From Eggerthellaceae bacterium (GTDB lineage: Bacteria > Actinomycetota > Coriobacteriia > Coriobacteriales > Eggerthellaceae): 48,445 bases of DNA. This document shows, one piece after another, positions 24,604-32,926 of this stretch; within the stretch, counting starts at the first letter, position 1, and the number at the start of each line of letters is the position of its first letter. The stretch lies in contig JAFRJC010000141.1 in assembly GCA_017432445.1 (NCBI GenBank), positions 1 through 48,445 of the forward strand. The letters are read 5' to 3'. Made by a program: the position numbers and the translations under genes. The notes beneath the pieces were generated by a model that was not told where the DNA came from, searched no databases, and saw only the letters and a program-made list of their open reading frames with translations.

Positions 24604-25488
24604 TCAGGCTTGGCGTAATTCCCTGATAGGCGAATCGAGCTGATGCTCGGGAAAACGGGCTAAGCTTGCCTCGAGCTCGCCTACGAGGAAGTCCCGGTCG
24701 GCGGGAAGGAACCCGTTGACCCGCACGGGACAGACTTCGTGCATTCCGAAGAAGAAGGTGTCCGTAAGGTCGGTGGCACGCAGGAAGGCCATCTCCTCTT
24801 CTATGTCTTCCCGAAGGGTCGCAGGAGTGAACTCTCCCCTCTCAACGAGGGCAGCTAGCTCTTCGCACCAGGTCACGTACAGAACCGTCACGATGATGAG
24901 CTTCGGCTGGACCTCGTTGACGATCGCGGCGTCGGCGAGCGCGTTTTCCAATCCGCGTCCAGCGCCGGCTACGCCGTGGATGAGGTTGAGCGTATAGGAG
25001 ATACCCGCGTCATTAAGGCGAAGAAGCGCCTCTCGGGCCTCAGCAACCGTAAATCCCTTGTTCATGAACGAGAGCACGTCGTCCAAGCCGGATTCCAGAC
25101 CGATGTTCAAATTGGAATAGCCGAGCTTTGCCAATTCGCGCAGTTGCTCGGGTGTCTTCCTAAGGATGCTCGGAATCGTAGCATAGCACCCGATAACCTC
25201 GATGCGGGGGATATGCTCGTTGATGAGTTCCCCGATGCGCTTCAGCCGCTCGAAAGGCAGAACGAACGGGTCGCCGCCCACCAGGAACACGCGCTTGAAC
25301 AGCGTGCGGTTACGTCCGATGAACTTGATGTCGCTTTCCACGTCTTCCATAGGAGACGGCGCGAACGGCTCATCCCTGTACATGGAACAGAACGCGCACT
25401 TGTTATGGCTGCATCCCGTACTCACCTGCAACAACAGCGAGTTCTCTTCGAAAGGAGGCCTGAACGCGCGGCCTGTGTAGTGCATCAT
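24604..25488 (-). CDS. Radical SAM protein of the CX4CX2C type
   Basis: 294 residues. The cluster motif is GCSHNKCAFCSMY, CX4CX2C in place of the usual CX3CX2C, as in a group of Elp3/MiaB-fold proteins related to coproporphyrinogen dehydrogenase annotations. VGGDPFVLP takes the place of GGEP. LGYSNLNIGLESGLDDVL is the usual fifth-strand motif of this fold. There is no SPASM or extra Cys cluster in the C-terminal part, so it is probably a single-cluster enzyme. The reaction is unknown. GGGGGG precedes the start. No neighbouring gene suggests a substrate. Confidence 0.82.
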   Translation of the reverse strand: MMHYTGRAFRPPFEENSLLLQVSTGCSHNKCAFCSMYRDEPFAPSPMEDVESDIKFIGRNRTLFKRVFLVGGDPFVLPFERLKRIGELINEHIPRIEVIGCYATIPSILRKTPEQLRELAKLGYSNLNIGLESGLDDVLSFMNKGFTVAEAREALLRLNDAGISYTLNLIHGVAGAGRGLENALADAAIVNEVQPKLIIVTVLYVTWCEELAALVERGEFTPATLREDIEEEMAFLRATDLTDTFFFGMHEVCPVRVNGFLPADRDFLVGELEASLARFPEHQLDSPIRELRQA

Positions 25489-25647
25489 GGAAACCCCCCT
25501 TCCCTTTTGTCGGCATTATACCAAGTGGCGAGGAGGGATTTCCAACCCTGCAGTTCTGTTCGAGCCCAGTTGAGACGAAAGCCGCTTTGTGAGAGTAGAA
25601 TATGACGAGTGAATTCACGGAAAACAACGCAAAGGGAGGGCAGAACC

Positions 25648-26418
25648 GTGAAAAAGAGTTTCCTTGCAGTACTGCTTATCAGTGCTTTCGCATTGGCGAT
25701 CGGCTTGACCGCCTGCAGTAGCGGAGAGAAGGCATCTTCGGATGCGTCATCCTCTGAGGCATCCGCCGAAGCAGTTTCGGAGGCTTCCTCCAAGGCATCT
25801 TCCGAGGCATCGGCCGAAGCGTCATCGGAAGCGGCCTCTGAGGCGTCGGCCGAAGCGGCATCGGAAGAGGCTTCTTCGGCATCGTCCGAGGCTGCATCTG
25901 AAGAAGCTTCTTCGGCATCGTCCGAAGCGGCGGAATACAGCTATCCCAGTGACGACCCCATGGAAAAGGCCATCTACAAGTACCTGGTCGAAGAAGTCAA
26001 CAAGGACTTCGAGAAGGCCGATGTCTGCATTCCGACCGTGCAAATCGTGCACGTTGACCTCACCAATCTCGAAGAGCCGCTTGTTGCCGGAGATTTCTGG
26101 ATCTACAACTACAACATCAAAGGCGACACGCTCGAAAACGTCTCAGGCGGAAACTTCCCGGGCGTCATGCACCTGGCCAAGGAAGGCGAGGGCTACATCG
26201 TGACCGCTTTTGACAAAGTCGAAGACGGCGCCAACTTCGAGCCGAGCGCAAGAGAGCTCTTCGGCGAGAACTACGATGCCTTCATGGAAGTCTATGGCGA
26301 CAGCGACTCCCGCGACGAGCTCAGGAAGACCATCGTGTCGGATTACGTCAAGCTGAATGGCCTCGATGTCACCAAGTATCAGGATTACGGCTGGGATCCG
26401 GTCGAGCTGGACAAGTAA
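25648..26418 (+). CDS. Lipoprotein with Glu-Ala-Ser repeat linker
   Basis: I start at GTG 25648, which has GGGAGGG eight bases before it; the frame is open from 25609. The signal peptide ends with the lipobox LTAC. About 70 residues of Glu/Ala/Ser repeats (EASSEA, EASAEA and variants) follow and should form an extended or helical stalk. The C-terminal domain of about 155 residues begins YPSDDPMEKAIYKYLVEE and looks folded. Function is unknown; a surface-anchored domain on a stalk is the simple reading. A strong terminator follows. Confidence 0.75.
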   Translation: MKKSFLAVLLISAFALAIGLTACSSGEKASSDASSSEASAEAVSEASSKASSEASAEASSEAASEASAEAASEEASSASSEAASEEASSASSEAAEYSYPSDDPMEKAIYKYLVEEVNKDFEKADVCIPTVQIVHVDLTNLEEPLVAGDFWIYNYNIKGDTLENVSGGNFPGVMHLAKEGEGYIVTAFDKVEDGANFEPSARELFGENYDAFMEVYGDSDSRDELRKTIVSDYVKLNGLDVTKYQDYGWDPVELDK

Positions 26419-26442
26419 ACGCGCCCTTGTTTTCATGCGTTT

Positions 26443-26482
26443 CCCCTGGGATGGGATACCCCGTCCCAGGGGTTTCTTTTTC
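26443..26482 (+). terminator. Rho-independent terminator
   Basis: CCCCTGGGATGGG, loop ATAC, CCCGTCCCAGGGG (one G-U pair), then TTTCTTTTT. It serves the lipoprotein ending at 26418. Confidence 0.9.
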
Positions 26483-26543
26483 TGGTGGGACGGTGTATCC
26501 GGCGAAGCCTCCCTTCCAGGTATACCGTTTCACCCAGCAGCGC

Positions 26544-27512
26544 CTAATCGTCCTGTTTCTCGAGCCAGGCGAACAAGGCCTTCAGGATTGCGCTTTCCTC
26601 GACTGCGTTCTTGTGCATGGTGACGGTCGTGTTCATGTGCTGCCAACGGCGGCCCTCCAGCGTCAGGAGCTCGACCGAGTCTTTCCCATTGGCCTTCCGC
26701 AAGGCTTCGACGAGGCGCAGCTGGCTGGCGTAGGGGCTCAAGGTATCTTTGCGGCCATGCACCACGAACAGGGGAACATTCGGCACCGCACCCTCCCCCG
26801 CTTCTTTCCTGACGATGTCTACAGGCGAATAGCGCGCAACCGCACGACGCATGGCATCTCGGCCTTTGCCATAAGTCGCCAGGTCCACCTGCGTACGCCA
26901 AGCAGCGTAAGTTGGAAAAGGCTTAATGAGCAGGTCTGCCACATCGGCCACACCCGCGACGCTGATGCAGGCGGTCACGCGCCCAGCGGGAAAATCGAAA
27001 GCCTCCTGCAGCCACCTCGCATAGCACAGCAGCACCGCCAGGTGGCCGCCCGCGCTCGTGCCCCCAACGACAACCCGCTCGCAGGGGATACCATGCCCCT
27101 CCATCCAGTCAAGCGCCGCCATCGCGCCCCGAAACGCATCGTCCACCATTGCGGGAAACTTGTGAAACGGCGCCTCGCGAAAGCCGATCGAGCAGAAGCG
27201 GTAGCCCTGCGCGTTGTACACGTTGGCGGCGTCTTCCATCGATTCGGCCTCGCCGAACACATAGCCGCCTCCATGGAAGTAGAGCACCGGCATGTCGTGC
27301 AGCACCTCGTCAGGCTCCCATAGCACACAGTACTGCTGCCTATTGGGCCCGAACGGGATGATAGCAGGCTGGGCAGAGCGCGCTGGCGGATGCGCGTCGT
27401 AATGCGCCGACTTCAGGAACGCCGGCGCGGTCGTTGCGATCTCGTACAGGTATCCCATATTCCCCACGCTTGTCATGCCGGTGTGCAAAACATGCTCCGA
27501 TGATGATAGCAA
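26544..27512 (-). CDS. Alpha/beta-hydrolase, HSL-type esterase
   Basis: Up to 322 residues. The hormone-sensitive-lipase family oxyanion motif HGGGY lies near residue 80. The nucleophile elbow is GTSAGG. The acid is likely the Asp of HGRKDTLSP and the base the His of WQHMNTT near the C-terminus. It probably cleaves short acyl esters in the cytoplasm. The frame opens with TTG 27512; ATG 27476 and ATG 27458 (after GTGGGG) are possible starts, so the N-terminus is uncertain by up to 18 residues. Confidence 0.82.
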   Translation of the reverse strand: MLSSSEHVLHTGMTSVGNMGYLYEIATTAPAFLKSAHYDAHPPARSAQPAIIPFGPNRQQYCVLWEPDEVLHDMPVLYFHGGGYVFGEAESMEDAANVYNAQGYRFCSIGFREAPFHKFPAMVDDAFRGAMAALDWMEGHGIPCERVVVGGTSAGGHLAVLLCYARWLQEAFDFPAGRVTACISVAGVADVADLLIKPFPTYAAWRTQVDLATYGKGRDAMRRAVARYSPVDIVRKEAGEGAVPNVPLFVVHGRKDTLSPYASQLRLVEALRKANGKDSVELLTLEGRRWQHMNTTVTMHKNAVEESAILKALFAWLEKQDD

Positions 27513-27746
27513 CTGAAGACGATGTTTGCTGCACGCAATCGCTGTCTTCGGCTAACGCAAATCGGCTCTTCGAACACCCTATCATCGTCTGCAGCAGCAT
27601 AAATCTCGTCAGGAATCTGCGAAAAGACTCCAAGACCGCAAGGAACAAAGAGACAGTTTCCGCTCTTCTTGCATATAACAGGCAGGAAGAAAAACGCCGT
27701 CGGTTAACGACGCAAGAAACACGCAGCCGAGAAATGGGGGCACCAC
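27513..27746. other. Divergent region before Nif11-type peptide
   Basis: The stretch separates the esterase (minus) from the peptide gene (plus). TATAAC at 27674-27679 could be a -10 box for the peptide but has no good -35. CGTCGGTTAACGACG (27699-27713) is a near-perfect palindrome just upstream of the peptide gene and could be an operator. No gene is supported. Confidence 0.4.
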
Positions 27747-27941
27747 GTGAACTTCAACGACCTCACAGAAGAGCAAAAGGCTAAGGCCCGCGCCTGCAAG
27801 AGCGCAGACGAGCTGATCGAGCTCGCAGAGGCTGAGGGCGTCAAGCTCACCGACGAGCAGCTCGAGGCTATCTCCGGAGGAGGGGTCTGGGGTTGCGACG
27901 AAAACGAGCGCGAAGCCAAGTGCGGCATGGTTGGCTACTAG
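27747..27941 (+). CDS. Nif11-type leader RiPP precursor peptide
   Basis: 64 residues starting at GTG 27747, with GGGGG six bases upstream. The leader (LTEEQKAKARACKSADELIE..., KLTDEQLEAISGGG) matches the Nif11-like/bacteriocin leader pattern: an amphipathic helix, then DEQLEAISGG with the double-glycine cleavage site at residues 44-46. The short core after it is VWGCDENEREAKCGMVGY, with Cys50 and Cys59, Trp48 and acidic residues. Such leaders are cut by peptidase-containing ABC exporters after the core is modified (for example lanthionine formation or thioether cross-linking). No LanM, C39 transporter or dedicated radical SAM gene adjoins it, so its maturation enzymes must be elsewhere. Confidence 0.8.
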   Translation: MNFNDLTEEQKAKARACKSADELIELAEAEGVKLTDEQLEAISGGGVWGCDENEREAKCGMVGY

Positions 27942-27946
27942 CGAAC

Positions 27947-27974
27947 GAGTCACAGGACTGTCCTGCGACTCATT
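27947..27974. repeat. GAGTC palindrome after peptide gene
   Basis: GAGTCACAGGAC-t-GTCCTGCGACTC, with one mismatch, begins six bases after the precursor stop codon. It is a copy of the dispersed 31-nt palindrome and probably ends transcription here. Confidence 0.7.
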
Positions 27975-28110
27975 TGGCGGCGGCTGGAGAGCTGCACGTA
28001 TCAATAGGTGGTTTTAGGAACGCTGTGGTCTATACGTTACGAAAGAGGTGAATTAGCTGCATAAGTACATGGTATAGTTAGCGCATTGTTGGAAGGGTAA
28101 AGGAGACCTT

Positions 28111-29160
28111 ATGAAACGTATTACTATTTGTGTTGCCGCAGCACTCGTCGCAACGCTGGCGGCAGGGATGATGGCGGGGTGCAGCAGCCAATCGGCATCA
28201 TCGGCCAGCGGATCTGATTCCGCATCGGCTTCGGCGGCGTCTAGCGAATCTGCTTCCGCATCGGCTTCGGCGGCATCGGAACAGTCGCAAGACGAGATTA
28301 TCGCCGAGCTGAATGAAGCTCTCAAGAACGCGCCCGAATTCAAAACGGTTACGGTGACCGAAGAGGCCACGGCGGTCGTGAAAGGCAATGCGGAAGCTGC
28401 CGAGGCCGAGGCGAGCGAGGCCGCTGAGGCGAGCGAAGCTGCCGAATCGAGCGAGGCCGCTGAGGCGAGCGAAAGCGCCGAAGCCGGAGAGGCAACCGCT
28501 GAGTCCGATTCCATCGCGACCAAGACCGTCTACAAGTTCGACGAGAGCGGTGACACGGTCCGCACAAGCATGACGTGCGAGATCGATGACATTACGTTGT
28601 CGTACTTCACCGAAGGCTACGACGCCGTATGCGTTACCGACGGTCCTGTCTATTCCGGCTCAACCGAACAGTTCAACTTGAAGCATGCCGCTGGCTACGA
28701 GGCATACCTCAACAGCGCGGCCGGCGACCTGAATAAGATCATCGGTTGCGTCGCAACCGCGACGAAGAGCCAGCAGGACGGGATGACCGTCTTCGAGCTG
28801 GAGCTTGATCCCGAGAAGCGCATCGCCTCCGACGAGGTTTTCCAGATCTTGGCGGATGCCGGCGACCCGATCCTGAGCGAGAGCATCATCGTTGGATTCG
28901 ACGAGAACGGCCACCTCGTGTGGGCGAACGAGAAGAGGGAGTTCGCTGCCACCATCGCCGAGAGTAACATGATGTTCAGCGACTTCGACAGCACTGTCGT
29001 CGACCCGATGCCCGAAGCCGACAAGACCTACGAGGAGATGGAAGCGGACATGGACGCGAAGTACGATGCTTTCTTCGCCGAGCTTGAGGAAGCTGAAGCC
29101 GCCCAAGGAACAGCTCCCGCAGAGACCGCTGAGGCTTCTGAAGCCGCTGAAGCCAAGTAG
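28111..29160 (+). CDS. Lipoprotein with low-complexity linkers, LolA-like domain possible
   Basis: 349 residues. ATG 28111 has AAAGGAG seven bases upstream. The signal peptide ends in the lipobox MAGC (Cys24). A Ser/Ala/Asp linker follows, then a small helical stretch (DEIIAELNEALKNAPEF), an Ala/Glu/Ser linker, and a beta-rich domain of about 170 residues (TKTVYKFDESGDTVR..., ILSESIIVGFDENGHLVWAN). That domain recalls LolA/LppX-type proteins, a tentative likeness. A final Glu/Ala-rich tail (ETAEASEAAEAK) ends the protein. It is monocistronic with a terminator. It shares linker style, not domains, with the lipoproteins at 23941 and 25648. Confidence 0.75.
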   Translation: MKRITICVAAALVATLAAGMMAGCSSQSASSASGSDSASASAASSESASASASAASEQSQDEIIAELNEALKNAPEFKTVTVTEEATAVVKGNAEAAEAEASEAAEASEAAESSEAAEASESAEAGEATAESDSIATKTVYKFDESGDTVRTSMTCEIDDITLSYFTEGYDAVCVTDGPVYSGSTEQFNLKHAAGYEAYLNSAAGDLNKIIGCVATATKSQQDGMTVFELELDPEKRIASDEVFQILADAGDPILSESIIVGFDENGHLVWANEKREFAATIAESNMMFSDFDSTVVDPMPEADKTYEEMEADMDAKYDAFFAELEEAEAAQGTAPAETAEASEAAEAK

Positions 29161-29187
29161 TCAAGAATTAACTACAGGGTTCTGCAA

Positions 29188-29222
29188 AAAGGGCGCGAGG
29201 CATTGCGCTTCGCGCCCTTTCT
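29188..29222 (+). terminator. Rho-independent terminator
   Basis: AAAGGGCGCGA...TCGCGCCCTTT forms a stem of about 11 bp with a short inner stem, followed by CTATT. It ends the lipoprotein transcript. Confidence 0.75.
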
Positions 29223-29262
29223 ATTGCAATCGAACAGCGCCTCTCGCAAGCATGATTTGCGG

Positions 29263-29293
29263 AATGAGTCGCAGGACTGTCCTGCGACTCATT
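29263..29293. repeat. Perfect 31-nt GAGTCGCAGGAC palindrome
   Basis: AATGAGTCGCAGGAC-t-GTCCTGCGACTCATT has perfect 15-bp arms. It lies between convergent genes (lipoprotein and DUF2974 hydrolase) and ends in TTTT, so it can serve as a bidirectional terminator. Confidence 0.85.
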
Positions 29294-29302
29294 TTCTGTG
29301 AC

Positions 29303-30448
29303 TCATTGCGTTGGCGCCTCGATTGCAGATGTTGCTTCCAGGCGCAGCTTGTCCTTGGCCTTCTTGGCGGTTTCCACACCGATGATGGGCGCAATACCCC
29401 CGATCATTTCGATCAATGTCGAGCGCATGTCCGAGGGAAGCTTCGTCACCGCGCTGGCAACCGCCAGCGCGCTGCCCGTGGGGTTCTCCGCAAACTTGGT
29501 CAACGTCTCTGCGTTCGCCGCGCAGAAGATGTCGTAAACCGCGTCGATGAACAGCTCCCGCTTGCCTGGTTCGTATGATTTCGCCCAGTTGTTCAAGGTG
29601 CTCGAAATTATTTCTGCCTCGGAGCTGATGTGGTCGAGTGCGACGAAGCCGTTTTCTTCCACCGCCCAACGGGTTGAAGCATGCTGAGTGAACAGGACGC
29701 CTGTCGCTTGAACGACGCGATAACATGTGCGATCTTCCATCAGCATGCCGAATATGCTGCTCTCGGGCACGGTCTTGCGCAGCTTCGCATCGTAAGCTGG
29801 CATACCCAGGCGCTCGCTCGGCGTGAACGCGAATCCCGGGCCATCATGGTTGAAAACGCTCACGACTTTCTCGAATGTCTGATCGCGACAGGTCAGTACC
29901 GCATATTCGGCCAGATTGCCCCCTTTGCTGTGCCCTCCCACGAACAAGGGCGACGCATGCGTATCGGCAATGTCCTCAAGGTACGTGCGGGCGCTTATCT
30001 GGCTCGGCACCTCCTCCATGAACGTCAGGTTGAAGTCTTCCTTCCATCCTGCAAGCGAGTTGTCGGTGCCTCGGAAAGCAATGTAGATCGTATCGTCCGG
30101 CAAGAAGAACGTCATGGCGGAAAACTGCTTTTCGAAATGGCTCGAGACGTCGTTGGCGTAATATCCCACCTGCAAGTCCATGAAGCGCGGCGACGCAAGC
30201 ACTGCCGCGAGGAATTCGTCGCCTCCCATGTGAGATAGCCAGATGCCGCCATACATCTCTTCGTGCGAAATGCCGCATATGGCGACGGGCAGCGGAACGA
30301 CCTCGGTCGGCACGGTGCGTCCGAGCGCGCCGTGTTCGAAACGGTAGTACGAGATGGTGGACAGCACCAGGCTATCCACTTCGTTGAGCGGCTCATCGGC
30401 AAACGAGGCACGCTGTTTGGCGAGGTAATCGATTATCGTGCAATCCAC
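29303..30448 (-). CDS. DUF2974 (Mbeg1-like) alpha/beta-hydrolase
   Basis: The frame opens at 30553, inside the DegV gene. GTG 30448, with AGGG six bases upstream, starts the protein just before the typical DUF2974 N-terminus (TIIDYLAKQR...PLNEVDSLVLSTISYYRF), so I choose it. The nucleophile elbow is GGHSKGGN, and FRGTDNSLAGWKEDFN matches the lipase-like core. About 380 residues, soluble. Substrate unknown; the family is lipase-like. It follows DegV by 46 bases on the same strand, and DegV proteins bind fatty acids, so a lipid-related operon is a fair inference. Confidence 0.82.
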   Translation of the reverse strand: MDCTIIDYLAKQRASFADEPLNEVDSLVLSTISYYRFEHGALGRTVPTEVVPLPVAICGISHEEMYGGIWLSHMGGDEFLAAVLASPRFMDLQVGYYANDVSSHFEKQFSAMTFFLPDDTIYIAFRGTDNSLAGWKEDFNLTFMEEVPSQISARTYLEDIADTHASPLFVGGHSKGGNLAEYAVLTCRDQTFEKVVSVFNHDGPGFAFTPSERLGMPAYDAKLRKTVPESSIFGMLMEDRTCYRVVQATGVLFTQHASTRWAVEENGFVALDHISSEAEIISSTLNNWAKSYEPGKRELFIDAVYDIFCAANAETLTKFAENPTGSALAVASAVTKLPSDMRSTLIEMIGGIAPIIGVETAKKAKDKLRLEATSAIEAPTQ

Positions 30449-30494
30449 CGGACACCCTATCGTGAGAATCTTGTCAGGAGCCAGTTTACTGCTT

Positions 30495-31376
30495 TTATCT
30501 CTCGCGTCGGTCGCGGCCCCAGAAGACGAGCGAAACCATGCCCGGCCCGACATGGCTTCCGATCACGGGTCCGATGGGCTGAGAGACTTGCTGGAGTGCG
30601 CCGCGGTCTTTCGAAATCATCTCCCAAAGGTGGGCCACATCCTTCTCGCAGTCGGCATGTCCCATGCAGACAACAGCGGGTTTTAATATGTCGACACGTT
30701 CTTCAAACCTCTCCGCAAGCGCCCGAAGGCCTTTCTTGCGTCCCCGAGCCGCCCCTGCAATGACAAGGCGACCGTTTTCAGAGAATGTCAGTATCGGCTT
30801 GACGTTGAGCTTGGTGCCGGCGAACGCGACGCCCCTGGGAATCCTGCCACCGCGCTGCAAGGCATCGAGGTCGTCGACCATGAAGTAGGTCTCGACGCAG
30901 AAGCGGGCCTCATTTGCCCACTCCTCCATCTCATCGGCAGTGAGACCCTCCTCGCGCTTGCGCAACGCCTCGTACACGAGCAGGGCTTCGGCAGTCGAGC
31001 CCAGGCGCGTGTCGACGATGCAGACGTCAGCTGATGGATGCGCGGACTGGACACCCTGCAAAATCGATCGAGCCCTCTCGAAATGCGAGGACAGGCCGGA
31101 CGAGAAGCACAGGTACACGGTGGGAACCCCGCTCTCAGCAGCCCGCTCGAAAGCCTCTTGCATGTGCACAAGAGATACGCACGAAGTGGTCGGGGACGAC
31201 CCCTTGCGCATTCGGTCGTAGAACGCGCGCATGTCCTCCGACCGCCAGAGGTCGTCGAGATGCTCGCCGGCTTCGTCGATATAAGGGAAACTCACGAGCT
31301 CGATCCCAGGACGATCGAGGACGTCTGGAGGAAGGTCGCAGCAGGAATCGATTATCAGGTTGCATCGCACGCTCAT
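30495..31376 (-). CDS. DegV-family fatty-acid-binding protein
   Basis: 293 residues, normal for DegV. Conserved features are IIDSCCDLP at the N-terminus, FSSGLSSHFERARS, LQRGGRIPRGVAFAGTKLN (lipid-domain motif; cited in part) and GPVIGSHVGPG at the end. DegV/FakB proteins hold a fatty acid and present it to the kinase FakA for phosphorylation. No fakA gene is in this window. GGAG stands seven bases before ATG 31376. It starts 16 bases after the stop of the upstream radical SAM gene, so both are on one mRNA. Confidence 0.9.
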   Translation of the reverse strand: MSVRCNLIIDSCCDLPPDVLDRPGIELVSFPYIDEAGEHLDDLWRSEDMRAFYDRMRKGSSPTTSCVSLVHMQEAFERAAESGVPTVYLCFSSGLSSHFERARSILQGVQSAHPSADVCIVDTRLGSTAEALLVYEALRKREEGLTADEMEEWANEARFCVETYFMVDDLDALQRGGRIPRGVAFAGTKLNVKPILTFSENGRLVIAGAARGRKKGLRALAERFEERVDILKPAVVCMGHADCEKDVAHLWEMISKDRGALQQVSQPIGPVIGSHVGPGMVSLVFWGRDRRER

Positions 31377-31392
31377 GGTTTATCTCCGTTCG

Positions 31393-32742
31393 TTACCTGA
31401 CGAAATCGACCACGTGGGGATGCTTCTCCCAGAGGTAATCTGCAACCGGCCCCCAATGCTCTGCATAGGCGTCGCACCGGCTGCAGAGGTCCTCGACGCT
31501 CTCGACGCCTTCCAGGTTAGTCGAGTGTGCGCCCGTGCGCTCGATTATCTCGCGGAGCGCCTGCGGGTTCTCCAGCATCGGGCAGGGCCGGAGCATGTTG
31601 TCGTTGAAGGGCTGGCCATCGTGATAGGCCATGAACAGCGGCGATTGCAGGCATTCGAGCAACGTCTTCTCGTGGATGTTCGAGTCGGAGAAGTGCACGA
31701 ACACGCACGGATCCACGTCACCGGCTGCGTTGATATGCAGGTAGCGCCGACCTCCTGCTATGCAGCCCTGGACAAACTCGCCGTCGTTCTGGAAATCCAT
31801 TGCGAAGACGTCCTTCGTGTTGCGGAACTCGCGCACGCGGTAGTACATGCCCATCCGCTGCTCGGGGCTTACCATGAGCTCGACATCCGCATCTGTGCCC
31901 ACCGGCATGTAATGGAAATACCATATGAACATGGCTCCCTGGTCGGACAGCCATTCAAGGTAATCGGAGGAAGACACTTTCCTGAAGTTCTTAGATGTGT
32001 AACAACACGATATGCCAAACGGGATCTTCCGCTCGCGCATGAGCTCCATCGCATGCACAGCCTTGTCGTAGACGCCCTCACCACGCCGCGCGTCAGTGGA
32101 TTCGCGGTCGCCCTCGACGCTGACGGCGGGCATGAAATTCCTCACACGCAGCATGTCCTCGCAAAACTCCTCGTCGATGAGTGTGCCGTTCGTAAAGGCC
32201 AGGAACACGCAATCGTCGTGCTTCTCGCAAATGCGAACGACGTCGCGCTTGCGCACGAGCGGCTCTCCACCTGTGAAGAGGTAGAAATACACCCCGAGCT
32301 CCTTACCCTGCTCGACAATGGAGTCGATGTCGTCGAACGAGAGGTTCAACCGATTACCGTAGTCGGCCGCCCAGCAGCCCTTGCAATGCAAGTTGCAGGC
32401 GCTTGTCGGGTCGAGCAGAATCGCCCAGGGAACATTGCAGCCGTACTCTTCGCGCAACTTTATCTGACGCCGCCAGCCCTCCATGCTCGCGTTCATCGCG
32501 AAGTTCACTATGAGCGTATCCATTATGTCCGGGTCGACCTCGTTTAGCACGCGCATGAGCATGCGGTGCTTGTTGGAGTCCTTGTCCTCAATTGCGCTAT
32601 GGAAAGCCGCGCGCTGGGCCGGCATCTCCCCGCGGGAGACGATGTCGGCAATCGACATAAGCTTTGGAAGCGCTTTTTCGGGGTTCGCGCGAAGCAATTT
32701 CAGCGCTTGCCTGATTCCCAGATCCGCCAATTCCTTCTTCAT
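31393..32742 (-). CDS. Radical SAM protein with C-terminal Cys clusters
   Basis: 449 residues. About 95 helical residues precede the radical SAM core, whose motif is CNLHCKGCW (CX3CX2C), with FTGGEPL as the SAM loop. The C-terminal part has GCIAGG, DPCVFVHFSD, RPCPML and CSRCDAYAEHWGP, which suggests a SPASM/twitch-like auxiliary cluster. The substrate is unknown. It heads an operon with DegV and the DUF2974 hydrolase and diverges from a TetR regulator, so it may act in lipid or membrane metabolism. The start has GAAAGGAACCG upstream. Confidence 0.85.
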   Translation of the reverse strand: MKKELADLGIRQALKLLRANPEKALPKLMSIADIVSRGEMPAQRAAFHSAIEDKDSNKHRMLMRVLNEVDPDIMDTLIVNFAMNASMEGWRRQIKLREEYGCNVPWAILLDPTSACNLHCKGCWAADYGNRLNLSFDDIDSIVEQGKELGVYFYLFTGGEPLVRKRDVVRICEKHDDCVFLAFTNGTLIDEEFCEDMLRVRNFMPAVSVEGDRESTDARRGEGVYDKAVHAMELMRERKIPFGISCCYTSKNFRKVSSSDYLEWLSDQGAMFIWYFHYMPVGTDADVELMVSPEQRMGMYYRVREFRNTKDVFAMDFQNDGEFVQGCIAGGRRYLHINAAGDVDPCVFVHFSDSNIHEKTLLECLQSPLFMAYHDGQPFNDNMLRPCPMLENPQALREIIERTGAHSTNLEGVESVEDLCSRCDAYAEHWGPVADYLWEKHPHVVDFVR

Positions 32743-32788
32743 GCTTTCGGTTCCTTTCGAAAAGCGAAACCGCTTTCTTGAAATAGTT

Positions 32789-32902
32789 AACAGTTGTGCT
32801 ATATTTCACACTTGTTACGTTATACGTAGACCCATACAGCCAGGTCAACGGACATAATCTAAGGAGCTGGCACTTAGGTAACACTATCTGATAAGTTGTT
32901 AC
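32789..32902. promoter_or_regulatory. Divergent promoter/operator region, radical SAM operon and tetR
   Basis: On the minus strand TTGACC (plus 32843-32848), 18 bases and TATAAC (plus 32819-32824) form the radical SAM operon promoter. Just downstream of it an imperfect inverted repeat AACAGTTGTG-8-CACACTTGTT (32789-32816) could bind the TetR protein. Near the tetR start, GTAACA-13-TGTTAC (32878-32902) is a second inverted repeat sharing the GTTAC half. Confidence 0.55.
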
Positions 32903-32926
32903 GCATCCGAAAGCAAGGCGATTCGC

